Assembly (NCBI RefSeq): GCF_900110075.1
Contig: NZ_FOCJ01000004.1
Span: forward strand, 310,001-374,000
Reading direction: 5' to 3'
Length of the DNA: 64,000 nt
Source: Paenibacillus sp. OV219
Lineage (GTDB): Bacteria > Bacillota > Bacilli > Paenibacillales > Paenibacillaceae
The translations under genes were made by a program, and so were the position numbers. The notes under the pieces are model-generated. The model had not been told where the DNA came from. It made no database searches and saw nothing but the letters and a program-made list of their open reading frames with translations. The first letter of the stretch is position 1. The number at the start of each line of letters is the position of its first letter. Below are positions 60,946-64,000 of this stretch, one piece after another.

Positions 60946-62180
60946 GCCCCCTCACGCTCCGCTATCGCACCCATCCCGGCCATCCGCAGCTTCCAGCTCC
61001 GCTGCAACCGATGAGCAGTTCGTCTCAGCTCGCCAATTACTCGTCCCTCATATTCATCCTCTTCAACGAAGGAGTAGATTGGCTCAATCATGACTTCACC
61101 GCCAACTACACCGGTCACCTCGCATATTTCAGTCACTCTCCGCGTACGGTCACGCAGTCTTGACAGATGGACAATAATATCAATAGCCGAGCTGATCTGC
61201 TGCCGAATGACTCCAATTGGTAGGTCCGCGCCGCTCAATGCCATCGTCTCCAGACGAGCAGTCATATCCCTCGCGCTATTACTATGGCCCGTGGATAAGC
61301 TGCCATCATGACCAGTGTTCATCGCTTGGAGCATGTCGATGCACTCCCCTCCCCGAACCTCGCCTACGATAATCCGGTTCGGTCGCATCCTAAGAGACGC
61401 TCGAATGAGCTCCCTCATTGAGATCGCCCCTTTCCCTTCAGTATTCGCGTTCCGTGTCTCCAAAGAGACGAGATTCGGCACCGAACGGATTTGCAGCTCT
61501 GCCGCATCCTCAATCGTTACGATTCGTTCATCCGCAGGGATAAACTGCGACAATGCGTTAAGAAAAGTCGTTTTACCAGAGCCTGTTCCACCACTTATAA
61601 AAATGTTGTATTTCGCCTTAACCAGCGCCTCAAGCAGAACAGCTGAATCCTCCGACAGTGCTTCTCGCGCAATCAGATTATCCATCAGCAGCGGCTTCTC
61701 GGGAAATTTACGAATGGTCATTGTCGGCCCTTTCAGCGCAATAGGCGGCAGCACAATATGTACCCGTGAGCCATCCTTCAGCCGCGCATCAACGATTGGC
61801 GAAGATTCATTCACGACACGGTTTACAGCTGCGACGACCGTTTGAATAAGATCCTCCAGCCGCTCCTTACTCTCGAATGCCGAAGGCAGCCGGCTGAGCT
61901 GACCATCCCGCTCCACGAACAGTTCCTCGTGACCATTGATCATAATCTCCGTGATCGAAGGGTCATCCATTAGCGGTTGAAGCAAATCCAATCCGCGAAA
62001 AGCATGAAATAATCGGTGAACGAGCACCGCCTTCTCCGCTGCCGCCATCGGATGATCCCGGCACCACTGGAACACCGTCCGTTCAATCCGGCTCCTGAAT
62101 GCCTCATCCGTCATTGCACTACCAAGCTCAAGCTGGCCGCGTATTTGCTCCTTTAGCAGCAGTACTGTCGCTTCGTCCAC
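60942..62180 (-). CDS. cpaF: Tad/CpaF family pilus assembly ATPase
   Basis: 412 residues. The N-domain has LMDDPSITEIMINGHEELFVERDGQL, typical of CpaF/TadA. The ATPase core has Walker A SGGTGSGKTTFLNAL, IVTIEDAAELQI, RPNRIIVGEVRGGE and GHDGSLSTGHSNS. It powers pilus extension and perhaps retraction. The GTG at 62180 is preferred (AGGAGG 11 bases upstream); the longer frame starts at a TTG. Its 5' end lies inside the tadZ gene. Confidence 0.95.
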   Translation of the reverse strand: MDEATVLLLKEQIRGQLELGSAMTDEAFRSRIERTVFQWCRDHPMAAAEKAVLVHRLFHAFRGLDLLQPLMDDPSITEIMINGHEELFVERDGQLSRLPSAFESKERLEDLIQTVVAAVNRVVNESSPIVDARLKDGSRVHIVLPPIALKGPTMTIRKFPEKPLLMDNLIAREALSEDSAVLLEALVKAKYNIFISGGTGSGKTTFLNALSQFIPADERIVTIEDAAELQIRSVPNLVSLETRNANTEGKGAISMRELIRASLRMRPNRIIVGEVRGGECIDMLQAMNTGHDGSLSTGHSNSARDMTARLETMALSGADLPIGVIRQQISSAIDIIVHLSRLRDRTRRVTEICEVTGVVGGEVMIEPIYSFVEEDEYEGRVIGELRRTAHRLQRSWKLRMAGMGAIAEREGA

Positions 62181-63276
62181 CGCGCTCGCCCCCTCCTGAA
62201 ATTCCAAGCCGGCCCATCAGTACTTCAACCGCCCCTCGATACGCCGATGTGCCAGCTCCAAACCCAAGCCAGCCATCGCCGCAGCCGTCTCCTTCCGACA
62301 GCTCCAGTACATAAGGAAGCTCACCTCCGCCCCCAACCTGCACGATTTGAACGTTATGTTTCATCTGATGAAATGCATCTCCGTACTTCTGCTTGCCATA
62401 CTCCTTCGCCAGCTCCATTTTCCGTATGCTGACCGGGTGCCGCGAGACAAGCCATATCACATGCTGGCTAGCTTCAAACACGCCAATATGCATGGAGTCC
62501 ATCCGGCTATCCAAATCAGCGACAACCATGTCATAATCGCCGGTCTCCTTTATGGTCTCGATCAGCTTCGTTACATGCTCGGCTGTAAGTGATAATCGCT
62601 CATCAGCATTCTTGCATGGGGCAATGTAATCAACACCTAACGCCACATGCCGTTTTCGCAGCGCAATAAGCTGCGTGACAGCGCGCTCTGGTTCGGTTTG
62701 AACCAAATAGAGCAGCTGCGCCATATCCTCGCTTCCCTCTTGCACCTCCCCTAGCACCCACGAGTTCCACTGCTCGAGGTTCAAATAGAAGACACGCGCT
62801 CCCGAGATGGCAGCCTGCTGGCAGATCTGCATGGCGAGAGTCGTCTTCCCGATACCACCGGAAGCAGAGTAAACGGTAACGACAGCCATCCTCCCTCCGT
62901 CCGAGGCACTGCTCCGACTCTGAAAAGCCGAACCGCCATAAGCTGCGAAAGCAGCGGTTAAAGCTTGCAACAATTGCGGCAACGGTTGTATCCTCACAAT
63001 TTCATGTACGTACCCTGACGTCCGACCGCCGCTTCCATCCACAAGCGCAGCAACCGGCAGTCCGTCTGCCAAGCCGCCAAGCTCACCTAACAGCTCTATA
63101 TCAGCAGCGAGCAAATCGACTGTATATCCCTCGCGGATAAACCTAAGCAAAGCTGCCGGATTCGTAAAAACAGTCAGCTGCCAGCTCTCCCCGAAAGACG
63201 AATGGCGAATATAGTCCGCGAGCCGCTCGGTATAATCCGTATCTACGGCAGCAAGAATGAGGCTTTTCTTATTCAT
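62128..63276 (-). CDS. TadZ/CpaE-like ATPase (MinD/ParA fold)
   Basis: 382 residues. An N-terminal receiver-like atypical domain (~1-115) is followed by a deviant Walker A (SASGGIGKTTLAMQI), YLNLEQWNSWVLGE, and MVVADLDSRMDSMHIGVFEASQHVIWLV. TadZ/CpaE proteins place the Tad machine in the cell, often at a pole. The ATG has AAGGAGTG 7 bases upstream. The 3' end overlaps the cpaF gene by 53 bases. First protein gene of the operon. Confidence 0.9.
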   Translation of the reverse strand: MNKKSLILAAVDTDYTERLADYIRHSSFGESWQLTVFTNPAALLRFIREGYTVDLLAADIELLGELGGLADGLPVAALVDGSGGRTSGYVHEIVRIQPLPQLLQALTAAFAAYGGSAFQSRSSASDGGRMAVVTVYSASGGIGKTTLAMQICQQAAISGARVFYLNLEQWNSWVLGEVQEGSEDMAQLLYLVQTEPERAVTQLIALRKRHVALGVDYIAPCKNADERLSLTAEHVTKLIETIKETGDYDMVVADLDSRMDSMHIGVFEASQHVIWLVSRHPVSIRKMELAKEYGKQKYGDAFHQMKHNVQIVQVGGGGELPYVLELSEGDGCGDGWLGFGAGTSAYRGAVEVLMGRLGISGGGERGGRSDSTAAKGANTRPA

Positions 63277-63318
63277 AGTTCACACTCCTTCGGCTTCTAG
63301 CAAGGACGAAATAGACGC

Positions 63319-63365
63319 AAAAAAGCACCGTAACGACGCAGATCATCTGCGCAGTTACGGTGCTT
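63319..63365 (-). terminator. Terminator hairpin in the leader of the Tad operon (possible attenuator)
   Basis: AAGCACCGTAAC and GTTACGGTGCTT form a perfect 12-bp outer stem with a 7-bp inner stem (CGCAGAT/ATCTGCG) and six T residues on the minus strand. It lies 43 bases upstream of the tadZ start, so transcription from further up would be cut before the operon. It is either an attenuator or the end of a short upstream transcript. Confidence 0.75.
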
Positions 63366-63515
63366 CCGTAAGCAGTCCTATTTAATAATTGACCATAATT
63401 TACCACGAAAGCTGTCATATCGTCAAACATTTTTTGAGCAAGCTGGTACCAGCGCCATATCGCCGCAGATCCGTTCTTACCTTCGTTCTTCCATAAATAT
63501 TCACAAATAAATAAG

Positions 63516-63580
63516 TTGCTTATCTTTTGTAAGTCAACTATACTTAGGTAAGTAATCAACCAATAAGTAAGTTACTTATT
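63516..63580 (+). promoter_or_regulatory. Nitroreductase promoter covered by three operator-like inverted repeats
   Basis: TTGCTT (63516-63521) and TATACT (63539-63544) are 17 bases apart. ATAAG-TTG-CTTAT (63511-63523) covers the -35 box, ACTTA-GG-TAAGT (63542-63553) covers the -10 box, and AATAAGTAA-G-TTACTTATT (63562-63580) lies downstream. All contain AAGTAA/TTACTT-like half-sites, so one repressor could bind all three. Confidence 0.65.
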
Positions 63581-63619
63581 TTTACAATTAAACCAACACC
63601 AAGGAGAGGAAGATATACA

Positions 63620-64000
63620 ATGACACAAACAAACACAGTGGTTTCAACTGAAACCGCAATTCGCGAGCGCCACTCGGTTCGCCAATACAAGAGAGATGTC
63701 GTTATTCCGCAAGAAACATTGAACGAAATTTTGGAGCTGGCTGCTGCGGCGCCATCGTCTTGGAACCTGCAACAATGGCGTTTCCTCGTCGTTCAAGAGC
63801 AAGCTCAGAAGGACCTGGTTCTTCCAATCGCATACGGACAACAGCAAGTTTCTGACGCTTCCGCAGTTGTAATCGTTCTTGGCGACCTTCAAGCGCAAAT
63901 TACTGGCCGCGAAATCTTTGACGGCATGCTGGCAGCTGGCCACATTTCGCAAGAAATCCGCGACAACATGGTAAACCAAATCGAAGGCGCGTACTCTTTC
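63620..64000 (+). CDS. Nitroreductase family protein (5' part, runs off the window)
   Basis: 127 residues are visible. Residues ~14-21 read AIRERHSVRQYKRD, the FMN-binding start of the family, and AAAAPSSWNLQQWRFLVVQ is the second FMN motif; later VVIVLGD. Such enzymes reduce nitro compounds or quinones with NAD(P)H and are often controlled by HxlR or MarR repressors. AAGGAGAGGAAG precedes the ATG. The C-terminal half lies outside the window. Confidence 0.93.
   Translation, partial: MTQTNTVVSTETAIRERHSVRQYKRDVVIPQETLNEILELAAAAPSSWNLQQWRFLVVQEQAQKDLVLPIAYGQQQVSDASAVVIVLGDLQAQITGREIFDGMLAAGHISQEIRDNMVNQIEGAYSF

Noticed and set aside
63269-63559. A 96-codon open frame upstream of tadZ with a hydrophobic C-terminus
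   Set aside because: It runs through the strong terminator hairpin at 63319-63365 and the hydrophobic segment is just the translation of that hairpin. No ribosome site precedes its ATGs. A coupled small protein is not fully excluded.
1-64000. tRNA or rRNA genes, insertion sequences, prophage or integrase genes
   Set aside because: No cloverleaf-like T-loop/acceptor pattern, transposase or integrase motif was recognised on reading; a tRNAscan or Infernal run would settle it.

Overview
The window looks like the chromosome of a Paenibacillus-type Firmicute. The evidence is strong GGAGG ribosome sites with frequent GTG and TTG starts, sugar ABC transporters with YesN-type regulators and GH43 enzymes, two perfect CcpA (cre) boxes, surface proteins with copper-amine-oxidase-like N-domains, a YneK-like protein, and a Gram-positive Tad locus with DUF5702 and FHA proteins. 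I see no rRNA, tRNA, CRISPR array, insertion sequence or prophage. Base composition was not computed.

Layout. 1-5900: an inducible arabinan/xylan-type sugar uptake operon (lipoprotein, two permeases, a cytosolic GH43, a membrane-anchored GH43 cut by the window edge), with a regulator upstream and a cre box on the promoter. 5900-7950: a histidine-rich lipoprotein and membrane protein pair, also with a cre box. 8000-10961: a divergent GT-C / GT2 / DUF2304 / SMR-type flippase set that resembles a lipid-linked glycosylation system. 11000-22000: a DsbA-like protein, an APH-fold protein, an aldo/keto reductase, a B12 radical SAM protein, a secreted serine protease, an AraC regulator divergent from a PhyH oxygenase, a pseudouridine synthase and a WYL regulator. 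21979-22753 is an intergenic stretch with several hairpins and one possible small ORF. 22754-31100: an ArsR-DUF2087/monooxygenase operon, an IMP dehydrogenase of the Tritrichomonas-like subfamily, a CtpA-type protease, an aldo/keto reductase divergent from an AraC regulator, a HAD phosphatase and a YeiH transporter.

31129-36500: a secreted DUF4163/DUF3298 protein, a four-copy hairpin array, and a complete sulfate ABC operon. 36546-46612: housekeeping genes (YigZ, pgi, ppnP, tkt, purU, nfo, a YneK-like protein, an SDR epimerase). Among them is the most unusual gene of the window, a 3-hydroxyisobutyrate-dehydrogenase-type reductase fused to a C-terminal PilZ (c-di-GMP receptor) domain. 46622-52819: a second sugar ABC operon with its membrane-bound AraC-type sensor and a candidate direct-repeat operator. 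52950-63370: a complete Tad/Flp pilus operon read on the minus strand and ending in a DUF6382-FHA protein, with a terminator hairpin in its leader that may act as an attenuator. 63511-64000: a nitroreductase gene, cut by the window edge, behind a promoter covered by three inverted repeats.

Starts were chosen by ribosome-site spacing, so several genes are given shorter or non-ATG starts than the longest open frame. Family assignments rest on motifs and remembered family features; no search was run.
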